From NCBI GenBank assembly GCA_913055575.1, contig CAJXLI010000003.1, positions 1 to 43,132 on the forward strand: a DNA stretch of 43,132 nucleotides. Reading direction: 5' to 3'. The notes below the pieces were generated by a model. The model did not search any database and was not told where the DNA came from. It saw only the letters and a list, made by a program, of their open reading frames with translations. Of the stretch, positions 31,748 through 41,169 are shown one piece after another. Numbering within the stretch: position 1 is the stretch's first letter; every line of letters starts with the position of its first letter. The position numbers were made by a program, and so were the translations under genes. Source of the stretch: an uncultured Ectothiorhodospiraceae bacterium (lineage in GTDB: Bacteria > Pseudomonadota > Gammaproteobacteria > Nitrococcales > Halorhodospiraceae).

Positions 31748-34395
31748 TACGTCGCCTCCGCGGTCTCGCTCGCTCGAAGGGCGCGGCGCAGGACGACGGT
31801 GACGCGCGCCCCCTCGCCGACACCGGCATGCGCGTCCAGCTCGCCGCCCCACTCGCTCAGCTGGCGCTTGCCCGCACGCAGGATCCGCGCGACCTCGGGC
31901 TCGTCGCGCTCCGGGTGCTCGAGCACCTGCTGCAGGCGGTCATTGGACATGCCGAAGCCCGGCGCCTCGAGCGTGATGCGTGCGACACGGCTGTCCTCAT
32001 CGTACCGGACGGCCATCTCCGCGCCGGGGCGCGCGGCATCGATGACGAGCGCCGCGGCGGCACGCAGCACGGCGTGCAGCTCCTCCGGCAAGGCCATCGC
32101 CGGCGCGCTCAAGGCCGGCGGCTCGAAGCGGACGGCGACGCTCCGCTCGGCCGCCTCCGGCTGGACCGCCTCGAGGGCGCGCCTCAGCACCAGGACCGGG
32201 TCGAGCGGATACGCGCTAGCCTGCTCATCCGAGGCGGCTTGGACAAACTGGTAGTCGAGCATCTCCAGCTCGTCATCGGCCCGCTGGATAGCGCGGGTGA
32301 TGAGATCGGCCGCGTGCTCACGCCGCTCCGGTGACAGGCGCGGGTCGACGAGCAGGCCGCTGGCGAGCTGGATATTCCCCAGGTCGTTGCGCAGCCGGGT
32401 GTTCACGAAGCGCCCGAGGGCCTCGGTGAGCTGGAACAGATTGGCAGCGCTCGTGTAGTCGCTGAGGGCGATGAGCACGCCCGCCATCCGGGAGGCCGGC
32501 GCGGCCTCGACGCCGCTGCCGTCCTCGCCGCCGAGCTCGTCGATCGCCAGGCCCGTGACCGAGAGCATGTAGCGCTTGCCGGCGATCTCGGTAGCCAGCG
32601 GCTCGTAGACGTCCTCGGCCCCCATGGCGGCCTGGCGGTGGAACGCCCGCGCCCGCTCCCGGGAGAACCCGCCGAGCGCCACCAGCAGGTCCGTCGCCGT
32701 GCCGCGGTAGGGCTGGAAGCCGCGCTCGTGGCCGAGATCCGCCATGGCCCGGTTGGCATGCATGGGGCGCCCGTAGATGTCGAAAACCGCCACGGCGGTG
32801 GTGAGCCGGGCCAGGACGGCCTCGAGGAGGGTCGTCTGCCGCTCCGTGACGCGCAGGCTCTGGGCCAGCTCGGTGCTCAGCGGCTTCTGGCCGGCGCCGG
32901 CGAGCCAGCGGCGCCATCCCCGCTGGTCCCGGGCCGGATCACGCTCCAGGTAGAGGAGCTCCGCGGCGCGCTCGGCGAATACGGGCACAGCGGCGAGCGT
33001 GCCCTCCTCGGCCGGGTCCGTGCCGGCCGGCGTGGCGAACGCCCAGAACCCCAGGGTCCGCCCGCCGAAGGAGAGCGGCACCAGGAACTGCCGCTCCGCG
33101 TCGTCCGCCGCGCTCAGGTACGGGTAGGCCACCTCCATGGGGGCGTTCGGCGTCGTCGCCTCCGTATAGGGCCGCCGCCGGACATCCCGCCGGCGCTCCG
33201 CGATGGCGCTACCGTCGGCGTTCACGCCCGCGATGGAGTGGAGGTGGGTACCGTCCTGGGGCAGCTCGAGGAAGACCGCCCGCGACATGTTGAGATTCTC
33301 CGCGACGAGCCGGGCGATAAGCTGCCAGGCGCCCTCGTCGTCCTCCTGGGCCGAGCGGTCGCGCTCACGCGCCCGGGTACGGGCCGCGCCGACAAGGCGC
33401 GCCAGGAGGCGATCCTCATCGCGCTCGCGCCGGATGGCGACGGCCACCGCCGGCAGGATCAGCGCGACAGCGAGCTCGACCCCGGGGATCACCAGCCCGA
33501 GCGCGACGAACGCGCCCACGGTAGCCGCCACGGCCACCCCCAGCAGGCCGAGCATGTAGAGCGGCTGTACCCGGCCGCCGAGGAGCACGGCGAGCCCGCC
33601 GGCGAGGATGCCGCCCCCCAGCAGCCCGAGCGCTGCGAGCCACGCCGGGAGCACCCCGAGCGGCCGGCCTTCCAGGAGCGTGCGCAGGGCCAGGGCGTGG
33701 ACTTGCGCCCCCGTCAGGCCGGCCCCCGCGACCGGCGCCTGCAGCAAGGGCGCGGTCCAGGCCCCGGTGGTCGCGATCAGGGCCGTGCGGCCTTGCACGA
33801 CGGAAGCCAGCAGATCGCCGCGAGCGGCCTCGGACAGCGGGATCTGGGGCAGGCGGGCGGAGCCGCCGCGGTAGTCGATGTAGTAGCGCCCGGCGCCCTC
33901 GCCCGCCACGCCAGCCAGGGCCGCCTCCAGGGTCAGCCGCGTCTCCCGGCGCGTCGTGATCGCCAGGGGCTGGGTGCGGTAGGGCGGCCCGGCCCCGGCA
34001 GCGAGCGCGAAGGCCGGCGCTCCCGGCGCCGCGCCGCTGGGCACCTCCCACCGCCCGGCGACATCGCCGGCCCGGCGCGCGGGCCAGGCCACCACGACGG
34101 CCGCCTCGTCCGCGAAGATGCGCTCGAGCTGCCGCGCCTGCGCCGGCCCGGCCATGATCCCCACCTGCCGGACGCCAGCCGCCCGCAGAGATCGCGCCGC
34201 AGCGGCAATCTTGTCGATCTCGACGGCCGTATCGCCCTCTACGAGCACCACCGGGGCGTGCGTCTCGGATCGCGGCACGGCCTGGTGCAGTCCATCCTGC
34301 CAGGCGCCGTTGACGGCCTGGCTGACCCCGAGCTCGATCGAGGCGTAGCCGCCGAGGGCGCAAGCGAGCGCCACGAGGAGCACGGTACGCAGCAT
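31747..34395 (-). CDS. CHASE2 sensor protein with GAF-like and PAS-like regions and a degenerate histidine kinase core
   Basis: 882 residues. An N-terminal membrane helix, an extracytoplasmic CHASE2 domain (about 25-260, with YYIDYRGG and a final LTGAQVHALALRTLLEG) and three further membrane helices (about 262-340) give the classic CHASE2 layout. A GAF-like region (about 370-525) and a PAS-like region (about 550-660) follow. In the dimerisation helix the H-box reads RFVNTRLRNDLGN, with Thr666 where the phospho-accepting His belongs. In the ATPase lobe the N-box Asn is missing (LVIDAA), while APGFGMSND keeps part of the G1 box. I expect no normal autophosphorylation. It may be a signalling scaffold, or a phosphatase for the coupled receiver. 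The GAF-like segment is assigned by position and strand pattern only. Confidence 0.75.
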   Translation of the reverse strand: MLRTVLLVALACALGGYASIELGVSQAVNGAWQDGLHQAVPRSETHAPVVLVEGDTAVEIDKIAAAARSLRAAGVRQVGIMAGPAQARQLERIFADEAAVVVAWPARRAGDVAGRWEVPSGAAPGAPAFALAAGAGPPYRTQPLAITTRRETRLTLEAALAGVAGEGAGRYYIDYRGGSARLPQIPLSEAARGDLLASVVQGRTALIATTGAWTAPLLQAPVAGAGLTGAQVHALALRTLLEGRPLGVLPAWLAALGLLGGGILAGGLAVLLGGRVQPLYMLGLLGVAVAATVGAFVALGLVIPGVELAVALILPAVAVAIRRERDEDRLLARLVGAARTRARERDRSAQEDDEGAWQLIARLVAENLNMSRAVFLELPQDGTHLHSIAGVNADGSAIAERRRDVRRRPYTEATTPNAPMEVAYPYLSAADDAERQFLVPLSFGGRTLGFWAFATPAGTDPAEEGTLAAVPVFAERAAELLYLERDPARDQRGWRRWLAGAGQKPLSTELAQSLRVTERQTTLLEAVLARLTTAVAVFDIYGRPMHANRAMADLGHERGFQPYRGTATDLLVALGGFSRERARAFHRQAAMGAEDVYEPLATEIAGKRYMLSVTGLAIDELGGEDGSGVEAAPASRMAGVLIALSDYTSAANLFQLTEALGRFVNTRLRNDLGNIQLASGLLVDPRLSPERREHAADLITRAIQRADDELEMLDYQFVQAASDEQASAYPLDPVLVLRRALEAVQPEAAERSVAVRFEPPALSAPAMALPEELHAVLRAAAALVIDAARPGAEMAVRYDEDSRVARITLEAPGFGMSNDRLQQVLEHPERDEPEVARILRAGKRQLSEWGGELDAHAGVGEGARVTVVLRRALRASETAEAT

Positions 34396-34415
34396 ACGTG
34401 CCTAATACGTGCCTA
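34394..34415. repeat. Tandem 11-bp repeat over the CHASE2 gene start
   Basis: Two exact copies of ATACGTGCCTA lie head to tail. On the coding strand the unit is TAGGCACGTAT, and the downstream copy supplies the AGG ribosome site and the first bases of the ATG. A recent slippage duplication or a two-site operator would both look like this. Confidence 0.55.
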
Positions 34416-34478
34416 GCGGTTACGCCGGATATGGCGCCGAAGATAGCCGACGCGGCCCCGCCGAGGCCAGCGGTGCCC

Positions 34479-34769
34479 TCAAGGCGCATCACCCTTCAGA
34501 TCGAGCCCGACCAGGACCTTCTCCTGCTCCGAGAGGTCGCCGACGACGCGGCGCACCGGCGGCGGGAGCTGCTTGATGACCACGGGGGTGGCCAGGATGC
34601 GCTGGTCCTCGGCGAGCTGGGGGTTCTCGAGGATGTCGATGACCTTGAGCTCGTAGGCGGCCGCCTCGCCCGAGGCCTCCTTGAGGAGCTCTTTGAGGTT
34701 CTCGATGGCGCGCTCCGCCGCGGGCGTCCGGCCGGCGATATAGAGGTGCAGCACGTAGTTATCGGCCAT
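34479..34769 (-). CDS. kaiB: KaiB, fold-switching clock protein
   Basis: 96 residues. In cyanobacteria KaiB binds phosphorylated KaiC late in the daily cycle and turns its activity round. The family pattern is complete: YVLHLYIAGRTPAAERAIENL as the opening strand-helix, then LKVIDILENPQLAEDQRILATPVVIK, LPPPVRRVVGDL and VLVGLDL. Length is near the usual 100. The start ATG lies 14 bases after the kaiC stop. kaiA is absent, as is normal outside cyanobacteria. A short DNA remnant resembling the helix-one region of this gene occurs near 37.75 kb. Confidence 0.95.
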   Translation of the reverse strand: MADNYVLHLYIAGRTPAAERAIENLKELLKEASGEAAAYELKVIDILENPQLAEDQRILATPVVIKQLPPPVRRVVGDLSEQEKVLVGLDLKGDAP

Positions 34770-34783
34770 GTTCCACCCGTGCG

Positions 34784-36253
34784 TCAGGGCCCTTCTTGGA
34801 CGTGGATGCCATCCTTGCGAATGTAGAATTCCTGGATGCGCTCCGAGGTCGGCAAGCCGCGCGCCTTGACGACATTGAGCAAGCGGTGCAGCTGCCCCCC
34901 GCGCTCATCGCGGCGGAGCTTGATCCAGGTATCGACGATCGAGGAGACATCCATCGTGCTCATCCCGTCGCTGTAGTCCGGGAGCAGCTCCGTGGCGAAG
35001 GCCGTCACGCCCTCGCGCTTGAGCATGTAGAACAGCCGCAGGAGCATCTCCTTGCCGTACTGCACGGAATGGCGATCCGCGAGCGCGCTCGCCGGGTCCA
35101 GGATGACGATATCCGGCTGAGAGGTCTGCACCGAGCGCATCACGCGCAGCAGGTGCGCCTCCCAGCCAAGCTGCACGGCGAGCAGGGGGTGGAAGATGAG
35201 CCGGCCGCTGCCGCCCTCCTCCGCCAGGTGCTCGAGCAGGTCGATCCCCGCGGCGCGCTGGTTGCGCAGGATCTCCTTGGTCGCCTCCTCGAAGCTCAGG
35301 TAGAGGACCTGATCCCCCGCGCGGCAGGCGGCGTCGGCGAAGGCGGCGGCGAAGGTCGTCTTGCCCGTGCCGGACTGGCCCGAGAGCATCAGCGCCGAGC
35401 CACGGTACGGGCCGGCACCGCCCATCATGGCATCCAGCCCGGAGACGCCGGTGCTGTGGCGGTCCGTAGGGGCGCCCCCCTCCAGGCGCGTCCCGGTAAC
35501 CGGGGCGATGAAGATCCCCTCCTCATCGAGCAGGAAGGGGAACTCGTTGGTGCCGTGGCCGCCGCCGCGGCGCTTGAGGATGCGCAGCAGCCGCGTCATG
35601 CGCCGATGCTCGATCTCCTGGCTGAGGAGGATGACGCAGTCGGCGATGTACTCCTCCAGCCCGTAGCGCCTGGAGAAGTCCGTCTGCTCGCCCGAGGTGA
35701 TGACCGTCGTGGCATCGCGCTCGCGGATCCAGTCGAAGACGCGGGTCAGCTCGGCGCGCAGGCCCGTCTGGGCATCGAAGCTCTCCTCCATGCCGTCGAT
35801 GGCGTCGATGACGAGCAGATGGGCGTCCAGCTGGTCCAGCGCGTGGCCGAGCCGCGCCAGCACGGCGGTCAGCTCGACGATCTCGCCGGCTACCAGGTCG
35901 GCGCGGCTGGGCCGCATGTCGAGCACCCGTGCCTGGCCCGCGTCGATGTGCTCGCCGAGCGGGAAGCCGAGGGACTCGGCGTGGCGGATCAGCGCCTCCG
36001 GGCCCTCGTCGAAGGTCACCAGCACCCCGGGCTCTCCGCGGGCGAGCCCACGGCAGAGGAACGTCAGGGCGATGGCCGTCTTCCCTGTACCCGGCCCGCC
36101 GCGCATCAGCGTGGGCTGCCCCCGCGGGAGACCGCCCTCGAGCACGAAGTCGAGCCCGGCAATCCCCGTGGGCGTCGTGCCGGCGTCGGGCCGGGGCTGC
36201 GCCGCCTGGCCGGGCAGGACCTCCGGGTCCGCCGGCTTTTCCTCCTGTGCCAT
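34784..36253 (-). CDS. kaiC: KaiC, double-domain clock ATPase/autokinase
   Basis: 489 residues, two RecA-like domains. CI has Walker A GGPGTGKT (52-59) and catalytic TFDE (Asp82-Glu83). CII has Walker A GQSGTGKT (292-299) and FEEATKEIL. Near the end, STMDVSSIVDTW aligns with the cyanobacterial phosphosites, placing Ser437-Ser438 at the Ser431-Thr432 positions, so autophosphorylation is plausible. The C-terminal tail is short, and the KaiA-binding A-loop region is not obviously kept. It heads the nine-gene operon. ATG 36251-36253 has AGGG about ten bases upstream. The likely role is to time or gate the downstream polymer machinery through KaiB and the sensor/receiver pair. KaiC homologues outside cyanobacteria can serve stress roles instead of a true circadian clock. 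Confidence 0.93.
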   Translation of the reverse strand: MAQEEKPADPEVLPGQAAQPRPDAGTTPTGIAGLDFVLEGGLPRGQPTLMRGGPGTGKTAIALTFLCRGLARGEPGVLVTFDEGPEALIRHAESLGFPLGEHIDAGQARVLDMRPSRADLVAGEIVELTAVLARLGHALDQLDAHLLVIDAIDGMEESFDAQTGLRAELTRVFDWIRERDATTVITSGEQTDFSRRYGLEEYIADCVILLSQEIEHRRMTRLLRILKRRGGGHGTNEFPFLLDEEGIFIAPVTGTRLEGGAPTDRHSTGVSGLDAMMGGAGPYRGSALMLSGQSGTGKTTFAAAFADAACRAGDQVLYLSFEEATKEILRNQRAAGIDLLEHLAEEGGSGRLIFHPLLAVQLGWEAHLLRVMRSVQTSQPDIVILDPASALADRHSVQYGKEMLLRLFYMLKREGVTAFATELLPDYSDGMSTMDVSSIVDTWIKLRRDERGGQLHRLLNVVKARGLPTSERIQEFYIRKDGIHVQEGP

Positions 36254-36493
36254 ACGCTACGCACCCTGGTTACGAGCAGCTCTCCTCGGGTCAGTGTGGC
36301 AGAGATGAGCCCAGCACAGGTGTGTTTGAATCCGATGGAGCGCCAAGCGCGCTAGCCGGCCACACACGTGCCCGGGCGTGACACCGTCCGGCAGCACCAG
36401 CTACGGCCCGAGAGCCCCGGCAGCTCCTCTTCAGCCCCATTTCAGCGTGCCGCGCTAGGCTGTCCTCGACATTCGAGCACTGAGGGACGAGCC
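36254..36493. promoter_or_regulatory. Divergent promoter region between kaiC and the b561-type cytochrome gene
   Basis: 240 bases from which both transcription units must start, including the whole nine-gene kaiC operon unless an internal promoter exists. No strong sigma-70 hexamers or clear palindromic operator stood out. An open frame across part of it on the plus strand lacks protein-like features. Confidence 0.4.
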
Positions 36494-37213
36494 ATGGCAG
36501 AGACAGCGGGTGACACCGAGCGCAGCGTAGCGGTCTGGGACCGCTGGGTACGGATCTCCCACTGGCTGGTGGCCGGCGCCTTCGCGGCGGCCTATCTCAG
36601 CGCCGAGGCGGTCATGCCGCTGCACACCTGGGCGGGCTACCTCATCGGCGCCCTGCTGGCGATCCGCATCGCCTGGGGCTTCCTCGGGCCGCAGCCCGCC
36701 CGGTTCCGCGACTTCTGGCCGACACCCAGCCGGATGATCGGCTACTTCCGCGAGCTGGTGCGGGGTGAGGCGCCGCGCTACCTCGGCCACAACCCGCTCG
36801 GCGCCGTCATGATCGTGGCCCTCATGGCGAGCCTCGCCGTGACGGTCGGCTCCGGGCTGGTCACCTACGGCGCCGAGGAGCAGGCGGGCCCGCTCGGTAG
36901 CTTTTACGCTGACCGGGAGGCAGCCGGGCTCTCGATACCGGCGCCGCTGGCCGCGGCCCACGCCGATGACGATGCGGACGAGGGATACGAGGAAGAGGAG
37001 GCCGTGGACGGCGAGGCGCAGGAAGCCGCCGATGGCCACGAGGCTAGCGAGCATCCCCACGCCGAGACGGCCGAGGAGGTCCACGAGGTGGCGGCCAATC
37101 TGACCCTGGCCCTGGTGGTTCTGCACCTGCTCGGCGTCGGCCTGAGCAGCTGGCACGAGCGCCAGAATCTGGTGCGGGCCATGATCGACGGCCGCAAGCG
37201 GCCGGAGGCGTGA
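36494..37213 (+). CDS. Cytochrome b561-type di-haem membrane protein
   Basis: 239 residues with four membrane helices, of the bacterial b561/hydrogenase cytochrome b type that passes electrons between quinones and periplasmic partners. Candidate haem ligands are His23 (RISHWLV), His44 (MPLHTWAGY), His99 (GHNPLGA) and His197 or His211 in the last helix region. The loop between helices three and four (about 133-198) is extended and very acidic with scattered His, which could bind metal or suit a salty periplasm. ATG 36494 follows AGGGACGA. An upstream in-frame extension is not protein-like. Its stop overlaps the region of the PepSY gene start, so the two form an operon. Confidence 0.88.
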   Translation: MAETAGDTERSVAVWDRWVRISHWLVAGAFAAAYLSAEAVMPLHTWAGYLIGALLAIRIAWGFLGPQPARFRDFWPTPSRMIGYFRELVRGEAPRYLGHNPLGAVMIVALMASLAVTVGSGLVTYGAEEQAGPLGSFYADREAAGLSIPAPLAAAHADDDADEGYEEEEAVDGEAQEAADGHEASEHPHAETAEEVHEVAANLTLALVVLHLLGVGLSSWHERQNLVRAMIDGRKRPEA

Positions 37214-37218
37214 CGGGG

Positions 37219-37674
37219 ATGCACAGGCAGCGGCTCGTCGCCATCCTGGGTGCGGCCCTGCTTACCGCCGGGGCCGCCGCGGCCCTGGCCAGCGGTGAGG
37301 CGGGCCCGGAGGCGCGGCACCACGGCAAGGCGCCCGGGCAGCTCCACGAGCTCCGTGAACGCGGCGAGATCCGCCCCCTGGAGGCGGTCCTGGCCACGGC
37401 GCGCGAGGCGCATCCCCAGGGCCGGCTCATCGAGGCGGAGCTCTTCGCCTACGGGCAGCGGCTCGTCTACGAGGTGGAGATGCTCGAGGCCGGCTCGGGG
37501 CTGGTCCGTGAGCTCTACTTCGACGCCCGGACGGGGCAGCGCATCGAGGACGACGCCGCCATCGACCGCGTGCACCACCACGGCCACCGCGGTCGCCACC
37601 CGGGCGGCCCGGAAGCCGGGGACGGGCCCCGCTCGCCGGCGGACGCCCCGGACGGCTCCCCGAGGCGGGAGTGA
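37219..37674 (+). CDS. Periplasmic PepSY-domain protein
   Basis: 151 residues. Signal peptide (LVAILGAALLTAGAAAALA), then one PepSY domain: LRERGEIRPLEAVLATAREAH as helix, then GRLIEAELF, RLVYEVEMLE and VRELYFDARTGQRI as the beta hairpin set. A His/Gly/Pro-rich tail (HHHGHRGRH) could bind metal. PepSY proteins next to b561 cytochromes are common and are thought to serve redox or metal handling at the membrane. ATG 37219 has GGAGG about 11 bases upstream. The GTG at 37210 overlaps the previous stop and is the alternative start. The tail coding region is Pro/Gly-rich and may be disordered. Confidence 0.8.
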   Translation: MHRQRLVAILGAALLTAGAAAALASGEAGPEARHHGKAPGQLHELRERGEIRPLEAVLATAREAHPQGRLIEAELFAYGQRLVYEVEMLEAGSGLVRELYFDARTGQRIEDDAAIDRVHHHGHRGRHPGGPEAGDGPRSPADAPDGSPRRE

Positions 37675-37722
37675 CATGCGGCTGTAGAGGCCGATCGGAT
37701 GCTGGACCCCGAGGCGTGGCAG

Positions 37723-37777
37723 GCCGCCTCGAGGATCCTCTCGAGCCTCTCGATGGCGCGCTCCGCCATGGGCGTCC
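37723..37777 (-). pseudogene. Decayed kaiB-like fragment
   Basis: Minus-strand bases here translate as TPMAERAIERLERILEAA, close to TPAAERAIENLKELLKEA in the intact KaiB. At DNA level 20 bases are identical (37748-37767 against 34700-34719), with scattered matches on both sides. The rest of kaiB is missing. It looks like the scar of a duplicated or former kaiB on the far side of the cytochrome genes. Chance similarity is possible but unlikely at this length. Confidence 0.5.
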
Positions 37778-37850
37778 AGCGAGAGGCTCTCTCTCTTGCC
37801 AGTTGGCCAAGAAAAGCCCGGCGCAGCACAGATACGGGCGCGTCCCCGGT

Positions 37851-37870
37851 GCCTGATAGGCCGCTCAGGC
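37851..37870 (+). promoter_or_regulatory. Palindrome upstream of ettA
   Basis: GCCTGA and TCAGGC form a perfect 6-bp inverted repeat with an 8-base spacer, just upstream of a possible -10 (TAGAAT, 37873-37878). It lies about 70 bases before the ettA start. It could be an operator or an mRNA leader hairpin, depending on the true transcription start. Confidence 0.3.
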
Positions 37871-37939
37871 TGTAGAATCGAGGAGATACGATAAGCCCAC
37901 TCACGGCTCGAGCCCCGAGATCGAGATAGCGACCGAGAT

Positions 37940-39607
<1,668 letters not shown>

Positions 39608-39618
39608 GGGCAGGCCGG

Positions 39619-41169
39619 GTGCGCAGCGTCAGCCTGCGAGCGGTCCTGGCGGCGACGGTCATCGCCGTCGCCCTGGCGACCTTCGCCGGGGTGGAGGCCC
39701 TGTCCTCCTCAGTCTACGAGGGCGCCCTGCGCGACCAGGCCGAGCAGACCGCGGACGCCACCGCGGAGCAGACCTTCAGCTCCATGTACCAGGTCATGCG
39801 TCGCGGCTGGGATCGCTCGGACCTCGAGGCCTTCATCGCCGCGCTGGAGGACAGCTACGAGGAGGCCCCGCTGCAGGTCACGATCTACCGCGGCGAGCGG
39901 GTCGATGCCCTCTACGGCGCCATCGAGGATGCTGCCGAGCCCGATCCCGCCGTCGAGCGGGCCTTCGCGACGGGCGAGGAGCAGCACTGGGCGGAGGGGA
40001 CCCGGCAGCGGTACCTCATGCCCGTGGCGGCGCGGCCGGAGTGCCTGGCGTGCCACACCAACGCCGAGGCCGGGGACGTGCTCGGCGTCATCGAGGTCTC
40101 CCAGGATCTCGCACCCGTCCTCGCCCAGGCGCGCAAGGGCTACGACTGGCTCTTCCTCGCCCTCCTGCCGCTCGCCATCCTCGCTGCGGCGGGGGCCGCC
40201 CACCTGCTCAACCGCCGGCTGACCCGATCCCTGGCCCATTTCCGCGATCAGGTCGAGCGGGTCAATGCCGTCCGGGACCTGCAGGATTTCCGCCCCCGGC
40301 GGATCAACCTCGGCTTCACCGAGCTCAACCAGGTCATGACCCACGTCGAGCGGCTCATCGGGCGGCTACGCACGATCGCGGCGGACCGGGCCGTCCTCGA
40401 CGCCCACCAGCGCCGGCTCGAGGCGGAGCAGGAGACAGCGGAGCGCATCGTCGACCGCGCCACGGCCTCCGAGGCCCTAGAGACACCGGGGCTGCGCCAC
40501 AGCTACCAGCCGGCGGCCATCCTCGGCGGCGACGTCTTCCTGGCCGAGCGCTGCCGCAGCGGCCGGTTCTGCCTGTTGCTCGGCGACTTCACGGGCCACG
40601 GCATCGGCTCCGCCGTCGGGGTGCCGGCCCTGGCCACCCTCTTCCACGACCAGATCAGGCGCGGCGCAACGCCCGCGGAGCTGCTGGAGACCCTCAACGA
40701 GCAGCTCTACCGCCACCTGCCGCCGGAGATCTTCCTGACGGCCACTCTGCTGGAGATCGACCTCGAGCAGGGCCGCCTGGGGCTATGGAACGGCGGCATG
40801 CCGCCGGTCTGGCTCCTGCGCCAGGGCGCCGTCCAGGAGCGGATCCCCTCCGAGGGCCTACCCCTGGCGGCCGTGCCCGGGTCAGCCGGCGGCCGCCCGG
40901 CGCTGACGTACCGCTCGATCGAGCCGGGCCTGGAGGTCTTCACCTGCTCGGACGGGGCCATCGAGGCCCCTGCCGCGGACGGCACGCGCTACGGGGTCGA
41001 GGGCCTCGAGGCCACGCTGGCGCAGGCGCCGCCGGGCCAGGCCCTGGATACCGTGCTGGCCGCGCTCGAGCGCCTGGGCGCGGGGACGGCGCCGAGCGAC
41101 GATACCAGCCTGGTCGCCGTGGACCTCGACCGGCTCGCCGCCGGCGATGCCGCCGATCACCCCGGCTGA
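39619..41169 (+). CDS. Haem-motif sensor fused to a SpoIIE/RsbU-type serine phosphatase
   Basis: 516 residues. A membrane helix (about 8-25) is followed by a periplasmic DUF3365-like domain ending in CLACH (Cys142, Cys145, His146), a c-type haem site. A second helix (about 177-196) leads into a HAMP-like linker and coiled coil (about 197-285). The C-terminal PPM/SpoIIE phosphatase has its metal aspartates in LGGDVFL, LLGDFTGHG, FTCSDGAIE and PSDDTSLV. It probably senses redox state or a gas through haem and dephosphorylates an anti-sigma-factor antagonist or a similar protein. No such partner is in the window. It starts at GTG 39619, 11 bases after ettA, and is likely co-transcribed. The 3' end overlaps convergent metY by 13 bases. 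Confidence 0.87.
   Translation: MRSVSLRAVLAATVIAVALATFAGVEALSSSVYEGALRDQAEQTADATAEQTFSSMYQVMRRGWDRSDLEAFIAALEDSYEEAPLQVTIYRGERVDALYGAIEDAAEPDPAVERAFATGEEQHWAEGTRQRYLMPVAARPECLACHTNAEAGDVLGVIEVSQDLAPVLAQARKGYDWLFLALLPLAILAAAGAAHLLNRRLTRSLAHFRDQVERVNAVRDLQDFRPRRINLGFTELNQVMTHVERLIGRLRTIAADRAVLDAHQRRLEAEQETAERIVDRATASEALETPGLRHSYQPAAILGGDVFLAERCRSGRFCLLLGDFTGHGIGSAVGVPALATLFHDQIRRGATPAELLETLNEQLYRHLPPEIFLTATLLEIDLEQGRLGLWNGGMPPVWLLRQGAVQERIPSEGLPLAAVPGSAGGRPALTYRSIEPGLEVFTCSDGAIEAPAADGTRYGVEGLEATLAQAPPGQALDTVLAALERLGAGTAPSDDTSLVAVDLDRLAAGDAADHPG

Noticed and set aside
31373-31852. Longer start for the receiver gene (159 residues)
   Set aside because: The extra N-terminus is basic noise inside the sensor gene; ATG 31747 overlaps the sensor stop and gives a normal receiver opening.
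36368-36493. N-terminal extension of the b561-type cytochrome
   Set aside because: The residues are not family-like, and ATG 36494 has a good ribosome site.
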